From Mycobacterium bohemicum DSM 44277 (GTDB lineage Bacteria; Actinomycetota; Actinomycetes; Mycobacteriales; Mycobacteriaceae), in NCBI RefSeq assembly GCF_001053185.1, contig NZ_CSTD01000001.1, positions 62,001 to 126,000 of the forward strand: a DNA stretch of 64,000 bases, given 5' to 3'. Under the pieces are notes generated by a model. The model worked only from the letters and a program-made list of their open reading frames with translations. It had not been told where the DNA came from and did no database searches. The position numbers and the translations under genes were made by a program. This document shows positions 54,662 to 63,627 of this stretch, piece by piece. Numbering within the stretch: position 1 is the stretch's first letter; the number at the start of each line of letters is the position of its first letter.

Positions 54662-56004
54662 CCATGACCCGCCGGACTCTGCGGAAAGCGACCGCCATCA
54701 CCTTGGTCGCCACCCTGGCCGTCGCATCGCTGCTGATCGCCGGGAACCTATGGAACGACGTCGAAAAGAACACGTATTCGGCGTATTTCACCGAGGCCAA
54801 CGGCCTGTTCGCCGGCGACGAGATCAGGATCCTCGGCGTCCCCGTCGGCGTGGTGGACAGCATCGAGCCGCAACCCGGCGGCTCCAAGGTCACCTTCTCC
54901 GTCGACAAGCAGTATTCGGTCCCGGCCGATGCCCGCGCTGCGATCCTGTCGCCGTCGCTGGTAACCGCCCGTGCGATCCAGCTCGTGCCGGCCTATTCCG
55001 GTGGCCCCAAACTTAGCCCCGGCGCATCGATCCCGCTGAACCGCACCGCGGTTCCCGTCGAATGGGACGACTTCCGCAAGCAGCTGGAGAAGCTGACCGA
55101 CGCGCTGCAGCCGAGCGCGCCCGGCGGCGTGAACTCAGTCGGTGAATTCATCAACTCGGCGGCGGACAACCTGCGCGGCGAGGGAGACACTGCCCGCGAC
55201 ACCGTCATCAAGCTCTCCCAAGCGATTTCGGCACTCGGTGACCACGCCGACGACATCTTCAGCACGGTCCGCAATCTTCAGCTGCTCGTCTCGGCGCTGT
55301 ACTCGAGCAGCGATCTGTTGGCGTCCCTCAACCACAACCTGGCCAGCGTCACGACCGTGTTCTCCAACACCCCCAACGAAGTCGCCAATGCAGTCAAGGG
55401 CCTCGACGGGGCGCTGGACGACTTGCGCGGCTTCCTCGCCGAAAATCGCGAAGCCGTCGGCGTTACGTTCGACCGGCTCGGTTCCATCACGACCGCGCTC
55501 AACGACAGCCGGGCTGACATCAAGCAGATCCTGCATGTCGCCCCGACGGTGTTCCAGAACTTCATGAACATCTATCAGCCGGCGCAGAGCGCGATGACCG
55601 GCATCCTGGCGTTGAACAACTTCGCCGACATCCCACAGTGGATCTGCAGTTCGATCGAGGCGGCCGCCAGAGCGCGGTTGGACAGGGTATCGAAGCTGTG
55701 CCTGCAGTACGTCAATCCGATCATCAAAAACCGCATCTACAACTACATTCCGGCGGGGATCAACCCGTTCGTCGGGACGCAGGCCCGGCCCGGCGAGATC
55801 ACCTACAGCGAGGATTCGCTGCGGCCGGGTTATACGGCTCCTCAAGCGATCCCGCCGCCCGCCGACGTTGCTCAGCCGGCGCCTCCCGCGCAAGCCCCCG
55901 CACCGGAGCAACCGCCACCGGCCGAAGCACCTCCGCCGCCGAACGCGGCGAACAATTCGACGCAGGTGCTTCAGAACCTGATGCTGCCCACGGGGGCGCC
56001 GTGA
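54658..56004 (+). CDS. MceD family protein
   Basis: 448 residues: TM segment, MCE domain (KNTYSAYFTEANGLFAGDEIRILGVPVGVVDSI), helical part, then a long Pro/Ala-rich tail. GTG overlaps the mceC stop (GTGA); an ATG 6 nt later is an alternative. Confidence 0.9.
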   Translation: MTMTRRTLRKATAITLVATLAVASLLIAGNLWNDVEKNTYSAYFTEANGLFAGDEIRILGVPVGVVDSIEPQPGGSKVTFSVDKQYSVPADARAAILSPSLVTARAIQLVPAYSGGPKLSPGASIPLNRTAVPVEWDDFRKQLEKLTDALQPSAPGGVNSVGEFINSAADNLRGEGDTARDTVIKLSQAISALGDHADDIFSTVRNLQLLVSALYSSSDLLASLNHNLASVTTVFSNTPNEVANAVKGLDGALDDLRGFLAENREAVGVTFDRLGSITTALNDSRADIKQILHVAPTVFQNFMNIYQPAQSAMTGILALNNFADIPQWICSSIEAAARARLDRVSKLCLQYVNPIIKNRIYNYIPAGINPFVGTQARPGEITYSEDSLRPGYTAPQAIPPPADVAQPAPPAQAPAPEQPPPAEAPPPPNAANNSTQVLQNLMLPTGAP

Positions 56005-57122
56005 GACGAGCGATAGCCCTCGGCCTCGGCGTGCTCTGCGTCGCAGCGCTTTCGGCCTGCGGCTGGCGGGGCTTGAACTCGTTCAAGTTGCCAGGCACCG
56101 CCGGCGGCGGGCCGGGCGCTTACACCATCCAGGCCCAGATGCCCGACGTGGTGACCATCCAGGAGAACACCCGCGTCCGGGTCAACGACGTGAACATCGG
56201 CGATGTCACCAAGATCGAGGTGCAGGACTGGCATGCCCTGGTGACCATGCGCATCGACGGCGATGTCCACCTGCCGGCCAACTCGACCGCGAAGCTGGGG
56301 CAGACCAGTTTGCTCGGTTCGATGCACATCGAACTCGCGCCGCCCAAGGACGAGCCGCCGGTGGGTCAGCTACGGGACGGGTCGGTCATCCCGCTGGCGC
56401 ATGCGAGCATGTACCCCACCACCGAGCAGACCCTGGCTTCGGTGTCGCTGCTGCTCAACGGCGGGGGACTCGGGCAGTTGCAGGAGATAAACCAGGCCGT
56501 CGCCAAGGCATTCGCCGGCCGGGAAAACGACATGCGCAGTCTGCTGGGCCAACTGGACGAATTCATCCGCGGTACGAACGCGCAGACCGACGACATCATC
56601 GCGGCCGCCGAGAGTCTCAATTCGCTGGCCGGTCAGGTCGCCGCCAAAGACCAGGCCGTCGACAAGGCGCTGGAGACGGTTCCCAGGGCGCTGGCGGTGC
56701 TGGCCCGGGAGCGCACCAAGATCGCCGATGCGATCGATCAGCTCGGCAAGTTCAGCGCGATCGCGGCCGACACCATTCACCAGAGCAGGGAATCCCTGGT
56801 CAACAATTTGCGCAGTATCGCGCCGGTGCTGCGGTCGCTGGCCGACGCCGGGCCGTCGCTCACCAAGGGCTTGGACGGACTCGCCACCTACCCGTGGCCG
56901 ACCTCCACGGTGAAGAACTGGTTCCGCGGCGACTACGCCAACCTCACGATGATCGTCGATCTGACGTTGAGTCGGATCGACACCTCACTTTTCACCGGCT
57001 CCCGCTGGGAGGGCAATCTCACCGAGCTCGAGATGCAGTGGGGACGCACGATCGGCATGCAACCGAGCCCCGTCACGGCAGGCAACCCGCTGGCCGTTCC
57101 CTATCACAACGGGGGATACTGA
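56001..57122 (+). CDS. MceE family lipoprotein
   Basis: 373 residues. Lipobox AALSACGW: in mce operons the fifth Mce protein is usually a lipoprotein. MCE domain TIQAQMPDVVTIQENTRVRVNDVNIGDVTKIE. GTG overlaps mceD stop. Confidence 0.9.
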   Translation: MRRAIALGLGVLCVAALSACGWRGLNSFKLPGTAGGGPGAYTIQAQMPDVVTIQENTRVRVNDVNIGDVTKIEVQDWHALVTMRIDGDVHLPANSTAKLGQTSLLGSMHIELAPPKDEPPVGQLRDGSVIPLAHASMYPTTEQTLASVSLLLNGGGLGQLQEINQAVAKAFAGRENDMRSLLGQLDEFIRGTNAQTDDIIAAAESLNSLAGQVAAKDQAVDKALETVPRALAVLARERTKIADAIDQLGKFSAIAADTIHQSRESLVNNLRSIAPVLRSLADAGPSLTKGLDGLATYPWPTSTVKNWFRGDYANLTMIVDLTLSRIDTSLFTGSRWEGNLTELEMQWGRTIGMQPSPVTAGNPLAVPYHNGGY

Positions 57123-58603
57123 TGCTGCGTCTGACCCGCCGGACATGGATCCAGTTGGCGGTCCTGGCTCTGGTCACCGTTGTCTCCTGTGGGGCAATGG
57201 CATTCGACTTCATGAAGCTGCCCGCCACGTTGTTCGGAATCGGGGAGTACAAGGTCACGGTCGACCTGCCGCAGTCCGGTGGCCTCTACCGGACGTCGGT
57301 CGTCACGTATCGCGGCACCGACGTGGGTCAGGTCAAGTCGGTCGACGTCACCGCCACCGGTGTGCGCGCGGTGCTCGCCATGCGCTCCGGGGTCAAAGTG
57401 CCCTCGGACGTGGAGGCTTCGGTGCACAGCCGCTCGGCCATCGGCGAGCAGTACATCGAATTGACCCCGCTACCAAGCAAAGAAGGGGAACATCCCCGGC
57501 CGTTGGGCGACGGCGACGTCATTCCCGTCGGCCAGGTCGACGTGCCCGTCGACATCGGACACCTGCTCGACGTGACCAACCGTGCGCTGCAGGCCATTCC
57601 GCGCGACAACCTGCGAACTGTTATCGACGAGGCCGATCGGGCCGTGGGCGGCCTCGGCCCCGAACTGTCACGGATCGTCGACGGGTCGACCGCATTGGCC
57701 AACGCGGGGGGCAAGACCGTCGACCCGCTTGCCGCTCTGATCGACCAAGCGCCTCCCGTTCTCAATTCCCAGGTACAGACGCCGGGAGCGATCGCCACGT
57801 GGGCCAACAGAGCCGCCGCGATCACCGCGCAATTCAAGGCCCAGGATGCCGCGCTGCGAGACCTGCTGACCGAGGGCAGGGCCGGGTTGGAGGAAGGCCG
57901 CGCGCTGCTCGATCGGGTAACCCCCGCACTGCCGGTGCTGACGGCGAATCTGGTCAGCCTCGGCGACATCGCCGTCGTCTACCGGCACGACATCGAGCAA
58001 CTCCTGGTGCTGCTGCCCCAAGGTATCGCGGTGATGTCGGCGGCACTCATACCGAATCTGAACAGCAAGCAGGAATACAAGGGTTTCTACCTGGACTTCA
58101 ACCTCAACCTGAACCTGCCTCCGCCGTGCACGACCGGCTTCCTGCCGCCCACGCAGCGGCGCTCACCGGCCGACGTCGACGCTCCCGACCGGCCGGCCGC
58201 GGATCTGTACTGCCGGGTCCCGCAAGATTCCGAGCTGAATGTCCGTGGGGCGCGGAATATCCCATGTGAGGCCAAGCCGTGGAAGCGTGCGCCCACCGTC
58301 GAAATGTGCGACAGCGACGAAGAATACGTGCCACTCAACGACGGCTACAACTGGAAGGGCGACCCCAACGCCACCTACAGCGGTCAGGGTGTGCCGCAGT
58401 ACGCGCCGGGGCAGGATCCGCGACTGCCGCCGCCGCGAGGCACGGCTTCGGTGCCCGCGCCGCCGCCCGCGCCGGTCGCCGTCGCGACCTACGATCCGGC
58501 CACCGGTGACTACACAGGGCCGGACGGTCACCGCTACACCGAGTCGGACTTGGCGCATCCGCGCGCCAAGAACTGGCAGGCATTACTCGTCCCGACACCG
58601 TAA
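57122..58603 (+). CDS. MceF family protein
   Basis: 493 residues, last Mce subunit. TM segment, MCE domain (YKVTVDLPQSGGLYRTSVVTYRGTDVGQVKSV), helices, the MceF-type region FYLDFNLNLNLPPPCTTGFLPP and a Pro-rich end. TGATG overlap with mceE. Confidence 0.9.
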   Translation: MLRLTRRTWIQLAVLALVTVVSCGAMAFDFMKLPATLFGIGEYKVTVDLPQSGGLYRTSVVTYRGTDVGQVKSVDVTATGVRAVLAMRSGVKVPSDVEASVHSRSAIGEQYIELTPLPSKEGEHPRPLGDGDVIPVGQVDVPVDIGHLLDVTNRALQAIPRDNLRTVIDEADRAVGGLGPELSRIVDGSTALANAGGKTVDPLAALIDQAPPVLNSQVQTPGAIATWANRAAAITAQFKAQDAALRDLLTEGRAGLEEGRALLDRVTPALPVLTANLVSLGDIAVVYRHDIEQLLVLLPQGIAVMSAALIPNLNSKQEYKGFYLDFNLNLNLPPPCTTGFLPPTQRRSPADVDAPDRPAADLYCRVPQDSELNVRGARNIPCEAKPWKRAPTVEMCDSDEEYVPLNDGYNWKGDPNATYSGQGVPQYAPGQDPRLPPPRGTASVPAPPPAPVAVATYDPATGDYTGPDGHRYTESDLAHPRAKNWQALLVPTP

Positions 58604-58636
58604 GCATTGCAGCAGTTTTCATCAGTGAGGAGCAAC

Positions 58637-59296
58637 ATGACCGACGACCCGGACAGCGCCGATAACCCTGACGCCGAGGCACAGGCGAGCGAGGGGCCGG
58701 CGGACCGCGACGGCGACGTTCTCGTCGACGACGCCGACGAAGATGAGGCCCCGGTGGACGAAGGCGCAACCGCCGGGCGGTTCGCTCGCCGACGGCGCCG
58801 CGCCCACCTTCCGCGCCTGTCGCACGTCGGGTCGGCATTGGTGGTCGGCTCCCTGATGGTGGTGGCGCTGTCCGGATCGGCCGGCTGGCTCGGGTATCGC
58901 GCCTATGAGAAACACGAGGAACAGGCGCAGCGCGACCTCTTCGTTTCCGTCGCCCGTCAGGGAGCGGTGAACCTGACCACGATCGACTACACCCACGTCG
59001 ACGCCGACGTACAACGGGTTCTCGATTTGGCCACCGGAGCGTTCCGCGACGATTTCGAGCAGCGGTCCAAGCCGTTCATCGAAGTCGTCAGGGCGGCTCA
59101 GTCGAAATCCGAAGGGACGGTGACCGATGCGGGTCTGGAGTCTCAGCACGGGGACGCCGCTCAGGTGTTGGTCGCGGTCGCGGTGAAGTCGCGGACCGCC
59201 GGCGGCGAGCAGTCACCGCGCGAGTGGCGCATGCGCATCGACGTCAAGTCGGTCGGGAACGACGCCAAAGTCTCGAACGTGGTGTTCGTGCCATGA
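58637..59296 (+). CDS. Mce-associated membrane protein (Mam), first
   Basis: 219 residues: acidic disordered N-terminus, one TM segment (LVVGSLMVVALSGSAGWLGYRAY), then an extracytoplasmic NTF2-like Mam domain (DYTHVDADVQRVLDLATGAFRDDFEQRSKPFIEVV). Mam proteins stabilise Mce complexes. GGAG precedes the ATG. Confidence 0.85.
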   Translation: MTDDPDSADNPDAEAQASEGPADRDGDVLVDDADEDEAPVDEGATAGRFARRRRRAHLPRLSHVGSALVVGSLMVVALSGSAGWLGYRAYEKHEEQAQRDLFVSVARQGAVNLTTIDYTHVDADVQRVLDLATGAFRDDFEQRSKPFIEVVRAAQSKSEGTVTDAGLESQHGDAAQVLVAVAVKSRTAGGEQSPREWRMRIDVKSVGNDAKVSNVVFVP

Positions 59297-59934
59297 CGAC
59301 GCTGAGGGAGGAGGCCGCAGCCGTGGTCGAAGCTGACGCGGAGGATATCCAACCGGCTGTCGAGCACGAGACCGCGCCACACGAGCCGGCATCCGAAGAT
59401 GGCGCCGGGGCGGCCGCTGAGGAAACCGGCAGCCAGAAGGTAAGGCGTCACATCAATTGGTCGCGGGTGCTCGCCTTCGGCGTGTTGCCCGGACTGGCCT
59501 TGATGTTGGGTCTGGCATCGGGGTATTTCGCCTGGCTTTACGGGTCGGCCAAAGACCGTGAGCTGTCCCGCACGGAGTCGGTGCGGATCGCCGGCGAAGA
59601 CACCGTCGCGCTGCTGTCGTACACGGCGGACTCGGTGGACAGAGATCTCGGGACGGCGCGGGAGCGGCTGACCGGTGACTTCAAGGATGCTTACACCACG
59701 TTGACCCGGGAGGTCGTAATCCCGGGGGCAAAGCAGAAGCACATCTCGGCCACCGCAAAAGTCACTGCCGCGGCGCCAGTTTCGGCAACGGCCAACCAAG
59801 CGGTCGTACTGCTGTTCGTCAACCAGACGGTGACCATCGGCGACGGCGCGCCCACCGACACCCAGCCCGTCATCCGGGTGACCCTGGAGAAGGTCAAAGA
59901 CCGATGGCTCATCTCGCATTTCGACCCGGTCTGA
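59293..59934 (+). CDS. Mce-associated membrane protein (Mam), second
   Basis: 213 residues with the same plan: acidic N-terminus, TM segment (VLAFGVLPGLALMLGLASGYFAWLYG), Mam domain ending RVTLEKVKDRWLISHFDPV. ATGA overlap with the first Mam. Confidence 0.85.
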   Translation: MTTLREEAAAVVEADAEDIQPAVEHETAPHEPASEDGAGAAAEETGSQKVRRHINWSRVLAFGVLPGLALMLGLASGYFAWLYGSAKDRELSRTESVRIAGEDTVALLSYTADSVDRDLGTARERLTGDFKDAYTTLTREVVIPGAKQKHISATAKVTAAAPVSATANQAVVLLFVNQTVTIGDGAPTDTQPVIRVTLEKVKDRWLISHFDPV

Positions 59935-60416
59935 TCGGTGGCCCGGCGGTTGCCGCCCTCGTGTCGGGAGCGGCGACGTTGGCGCCCCCGACCGCGCACG
60001 CCGACAACAAGCGGCTCAACAGCGCCGTCGTCTCCGCCGTCTACACCTTTCAGCATCAGGCGGGCTGCACCAACGACGTCATCCGGAACAACGCGCTGAC
60101 GCTGGCCGCGCAGTGGCACGCAGAAGACATGATCAACAACCGAAACATCAACGACGACATCGGATCCGATGCATCGACGCCACAGGACCGCGCCAACGCC
60201 GCCGGCTTTCAGGGCAAGGCCGCCGAGACGGTGGCGATCAACCCGGCCATCGCGATCAGCAGTCTGGAACTGGTCAACCAGTGGTACGACAACCCCGACG
60301 ACATGGCGATCATCCGTGACTGCGCCAACACCAACATCGGGGTGTGGTCGGACAACAGCATGGACCGCACGGTGGTGGTGGCCGTGTATGGCCAGCCCAA
60401 CCCACGTAGCCGGTGA
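59904..60416 (+). CDS. Secreted CAP-domain-like protein at the end of the mce operon
   Basis: 170 residues. Signal peptide (LIGGPAVAALVSGAATLAPPTAHA, cleavage after AHA), then a CAP/SCP-like domain with NNALTLAAQWHAEDMINNRN, a WxxHAE-like helix, and a disulfide pair (GCTNDVI and DCANTNIGVWSD). Starts at ATG 59904, inside the last 31 nt of the second Mam gene. Many mycobacterial CAP proteins bind lipids or hydrolyse cell wall; here probably an exported accessory protein. Confidence 0.75.
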   Translation: MAHLAFRPGLIGGPAVAALVSGAATLAPPTAHADNKRLNSAVVSAVYTFQHQAGCTNDVIRNNALTLAAQWHAEDMINNRNINDDIGSDASTPQDRANAAGFQGKAAETVAINPAIAISSLELVNQWYDNPDDMAIIRDCANTNIGVWSDNSMDRTVVVAVYGQPNPRSR

Positions 60417-60441
60417 GACACGATCCCGAAGGGGTAGGCCG

Positions 60442-63192
60442 ATGATCTTCACGCAGCACTATTTGGCTTGTTTGTCGCAGGCCTCCTACCTCATCGGCGA
60501 CGAGACGACGGGACGTGCCGTCGTGGTTGATCCGCGGCGGGATATCGATGTGTACCTCGATGAGGCGGCCGGGCGCGGGCTCCGCATCGAGCGGGTGATC
60601 GAGACGCATATCCACGCCGACTTCCTGAGCGGCCACTTGGAGCTCGCCGCGGCGACCGGGGCGGTGATCTCTTTCGGGGCGGTGGCCGATGTGGAGTTTC
60701 CCATTCATCCGTTGCGCGACGGCCAACGGATCTCGCTGGGAGAAGTGACGCTGGAGGTTCTCGAGACACCCGGTCACACTCCGGAGTCGATCTGTGTGGT
60801 CGTCTACGAGCGCGCCGGCGATGCGGTGCCCTACGGCGTGCTCACCGGCGACACGCTATTCGTCGGTGACGTCGGTCGCCCCGATCTCTTTGTGAACTCC
60901 GGAGTGTCGGCGGACGAGCTCGCTCAGATGCTGCACGGTTCGCTGCGCGCCAAACTCCTGCAACTGCCCGATGCCACACGGGTGTTTCCCGGGCACGGCG
61001 CAGGGTCGGCGTGCGGCAAGCAGTTGTCGAGTGAGACGAGTTCGACGATCGGCGAGCAACGCCGGACCAACTACGCGCTGCGGGCCGCGAGCGTGGAGGA
61101 ATTCGTCGCTGCTATCGCTGACGGCCAGCCGGCCCGGCCTCGCTACTTCGCGTTCGCCGCACACCGCAATCGGGAGCTGCGCCCGCTGCTCGACGAGAAT
61201 TCCCCACCCCTGCTGGACATCGACGACGTGCGACAACGCAAAGAAGCGGGCGCCGTCCTCCTCGACAGCCGGGAACCGGTCGACTACGCCGCAAGACACC
61301 TGAGGGGAGCGATCAATATCCCCTTCCAGGGCCGCTTCGCCGAGTGGGCCGGAACTGTCGTGCCGCCCGAGCGCGACATCGTGCTCGTCGGTGACCCCGC
61401 TCTGGCGCGTGAATCTCGACTCCGCTTGTCGCGGGTGGGATTCGACGTTGTGGTCGGTCAATTGCGAGACCCTGCGAAGGTTTTCATGCAACGGCCCGAC
61501 CTCGTCGCGCTGACTCCACGGTTGACCGTGGGCCAACTCGCCGAACTGCGCGGCCTGGAACCGCATCTCCAACTCGTGGACGTGCGCAACACGTCGGAGA
61601 CGGCGGACGGCGTCATCCCAGGCGCGCGAAAGGTCCCGTTGGCGACCCTGACCGAGTCGTTGACCGGGTTGGATCCGGCGTCCCCGGTGATCGTGTACTG
61701 CGCCACCGGCTACCGATCGATGGTAGCGGCGAGCGTGTTGCGCAGCGCGGGATTCGACGACGTTTCCGATGTGGTGGGCGGGTTCGCGGCCTGGCGCAAC
61801 GTAGGCTTTCCCGTTGCGGATGGCGACGAGATCGCCGACGACACGCCACAGATCGGCCCCCGGGCTGCCAAAGCTTTGGTCGATGCCGGCGCACTCCTGC
61901 TTGACGTGCGCGAACCTGACGAGTGGTGTAGAGAGCACGCGCCGGCCGCGATGCTGATGCCGGTCGACCGCGTGCAGAATCAGGAACACGAACTGCCTCG
62001 GGACCGCCGCATCGTGGTGGTGTGCCGATCGGGGGGCCGGTCGGCGGCGGTCACCGCGTTGCTTCGCCATTCGGGCTTCGATGCCGTTAACCTGACCGGC
62101 GGGATGTGCGCGTGGGCCGCTGCCGGTTTACCCGTGGTCAATGACGGCGGCGCCCCCGGTCTGGTAGTCCACCGCGAGGCGCCGCTGAACTGCGAAACCT
62201 CGCCGGGCGCGCTCATCGGAAGCATCGTCACGCCCTCCACGAACTTCTACGTCCGCAACCACTTCTCAACTCCAGAGCTGGATCCGGAGCGATATGAATT
62301 GACCGTCGAGGGAATCGTCGAGCGTCCGTTGCGCCTCCGCCTGCGCGATCTGCACAATTTGCCGGCGCAGTCGCTGGTCGCCACGCTCGAATGCGCCGGG
62401 AACGGCCGGACGCGTTTCGACCCGCCCGTCGACGGCGAGCAGTGGCACTTCGGTGCCGCCAGCACGGCCGAGTGGACCGGTGTACCTCTCGCGGAGCTGC
62501 TGGACCGGGCCGGTCTGTCGGCCTGCGCCCACGACGTCGTCTTCCGTGGGGCCGACTCGGGAATCGTCGACGGTGCGACTGCACCGGTGCGGTTCGAGCG
62601 CGCCCTGTCCGTCGAGGACGCACGGCAATCCGGCGCGCTGGTCGCCTACGCGATGAACGGCGAACCGCTGCCCCTGCAGCACGGCCGTCCGGTCCGACTG
62701 ATCGTGCCGGGTTGGTATTCGGTCGCGTCGGTCAAGTGGCTGACCGAGATCGAGGTGATCGGCCACCCGTTCGAGGCCTTCTTCCAGACGAAGCGGTACC
62801 ACTACGAATTTGAGCGCGACGGCGAGGTGGTTCGCGAGCCCGTCCGCCTGCAGCGCGTGCGGGCGTTGATCGCCCAACCCACCGACGGTGCCTACGTCAG
62901 CCCCGGAGACATCGTCGTGCGGGGAGTCGCGTGGTCGGGTGCGGCGCCGATCGACCGCGTCGACGTCTCCGTCGGCGGCGGACCGTGGCAACCCGCCAGG
63001 CTCCTGGGCGAACCCCGACGACACAGCTGGCAGTGGTGGGAGCTGTTCGCACGCTGCGATGCCCCGGGAGCCGTGACCGTGCGGGCGCGGGCGACCGACC
63101 AGGCCGGCAACACACAGCCCGACGAGCCCGAGTGGAATCGGCTCGGCTATGGCGGCAACGCGATCCAGACCGTGTCGATCGTGGTGGCGTAA
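60442..63192 (+). CDS. Persulfide dioxygenase - triple rhodanese - sulfite oxidase fusion
   Basis: 916 residues in one frame. Residues 1-245: metallo-beta-lactamase persulfide dioxygenase (ETHIHADFLSGHLELA with H56, H58, D60; H111; D137; H185). Residues 258-345: rhodanese fold without catalytic Cys (VLVGDPA). Residues 363-460: rhodanese with Cys420 (YCATGYRS). Residues 470-565: rhodanese with Cys528 (VCRSGGRS). Residues 574-916: sulfite oxidase-type molybdenum domain starting VVHREAPLNCETSPG, the Mo-ligand Cys651 in ATLECAGNGR, then the immunoglobulin-like dimerisation domain (IAQPTDGAYVSPGDIVVRGVAWSG). Expected chemistry: persulfide to sulfite, thiosulfate exchange, sulfite to sulfate. GGGG lies about 10 nt before the ATG. 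No signal peptide, so cytosolic. Confidence 0.9.
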   Translation: MIFTQHYLACLSQASYLIGDETTGRAVVVDPRRDIDVYLDEAAGRGLRIERVIETHIHADFLSGHLELAAATGAVISFGAVADVEFPIHPLRDGQRISLGEVTLEVLETPGHTPESICVVVYERAGDAVPYGVLTGDTLFVGDVGRPDLFVNSGVSADELAQMLHGSLRAKLLQLPDATRVFPGHGAGSACGKQLSSETSSTIGEQRRTNYALRAASVEEFVAAIADGQPARPRYFAFAAHRNRELRPLLDENSPPLLDIDDVRQRKEAGAVLLDSREPVDYAARHLRGAINIPFQGRFAEWAGTVVPPERDIVLVGDPALARESRLRLSRVGFDVVVGQLRDPAKVFMQRPDLVALTPRLTVGQLAELRGLEPHLQLVDVRNTSETADGVIPGARKVPLATLTESLTGLDPASPVIVYCATGYRSMVAASVLRSAGFDDVSDVVGGFAAWRNVGFPVADGDEIADDTPQIGPRAAKALVDAGALLLDVREPDEWCREHAPAAMLMPVDRVQNQEHELPRDRRIVVVCRSGGRSAAVTALLRHSGFDAVNLTGGMCAWAAAGLPVVNDGGAPGLVVHREAPLNCETSPGALIGSIVTPSTNFYVRNHFSTPELDPERYELTVEGIVERPLRLRLRDLHNLPAQSLVATLECAGNGRTRFDPPVDGEQWHFGAASTAEWTGVPLAELLDRAGLSACAHDVVFRGADSGIVDGATAPVRFERALSVEDARQSGALVAYAMNGEPLPLQHGRPVRLIVPGWYSVASVKWLTEIEVIGHPFEAFFQTKRYHYEFERDGEVVREPVRLQRVRALIAQPTDGAYVSPGDIVVRGVAWSGAAPIDRVDVSVGGGPWQPARLLGEPRRHSWQWWELFARCDAPGAVTVRARATDQAGNTQPDEPEWNRLGYGGNAIQTVSIVVA

Positions 63193-63201
63193 GGCGGTCC
63201 G

Positions 63202-63513
63202 CTACCGGCTGGACATGAATTCGGCGGCGTCCTTCGAGCGCAGGCCGTTTCCGGCGGCGAGGTCGCACGAGCACTGCGGTGCGCCCCGGTGCAGCCACAT
63301 CTGAGTCCCGCGCTTGCGCATGAGGTGCTGCGCGTAGACCCTGTCGCGCTGTTGCTGGGAGAACACCATGTCCAGGTTGACGGGCAACCCGGCCCAGTCG
63401 ACTTCCTCGGGCGACCCCTGGTCGCCGGCCGGGCCGTCGAACCCGGCGTCGCGCCTCGGCCGACCGTGCAGCGGGCAGATATCGCGGCCGCTGTGCTCCC
63501 TAGCCACGCCCAC
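63202..63513 (-). pseudogene. Degenerate copy of a flavoprotein reductase tail
   Basis: A 103-codon frame whose middle (FSQQQRDRVYAQHLMRKRGTQMW) clearly matches the next gene (FSRDQRDKVYVQHLMRTKGAQLW), and whose end (RSKDAAEFMSSR) recalls family C-termini. The NADP-binding YVCGNADPMAKDV segment is lost. Probably the broken remainder of a tandem duplicate. Confidence 0.5.
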
Positions 63514-63627
63514 GTCCCTCCTCGGATCCGAAACAGGTCTTCAGGCGATGGTGCGCCGGGCATGTTTCGGCCGCGGATGCGCGACGTTTCGGCCGCATTA
63601 CGGGTTGCTGGGTACTGCGCGGTCGCC

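Noticed and set aside
60169..60441. Longer N-terminus for the persulfide dioxygenase fusion
   Set aside because: This part is a shifted reading of the CAP gene; the ATG at 60442 starts the MBL domain and has a ribosome-binding site.
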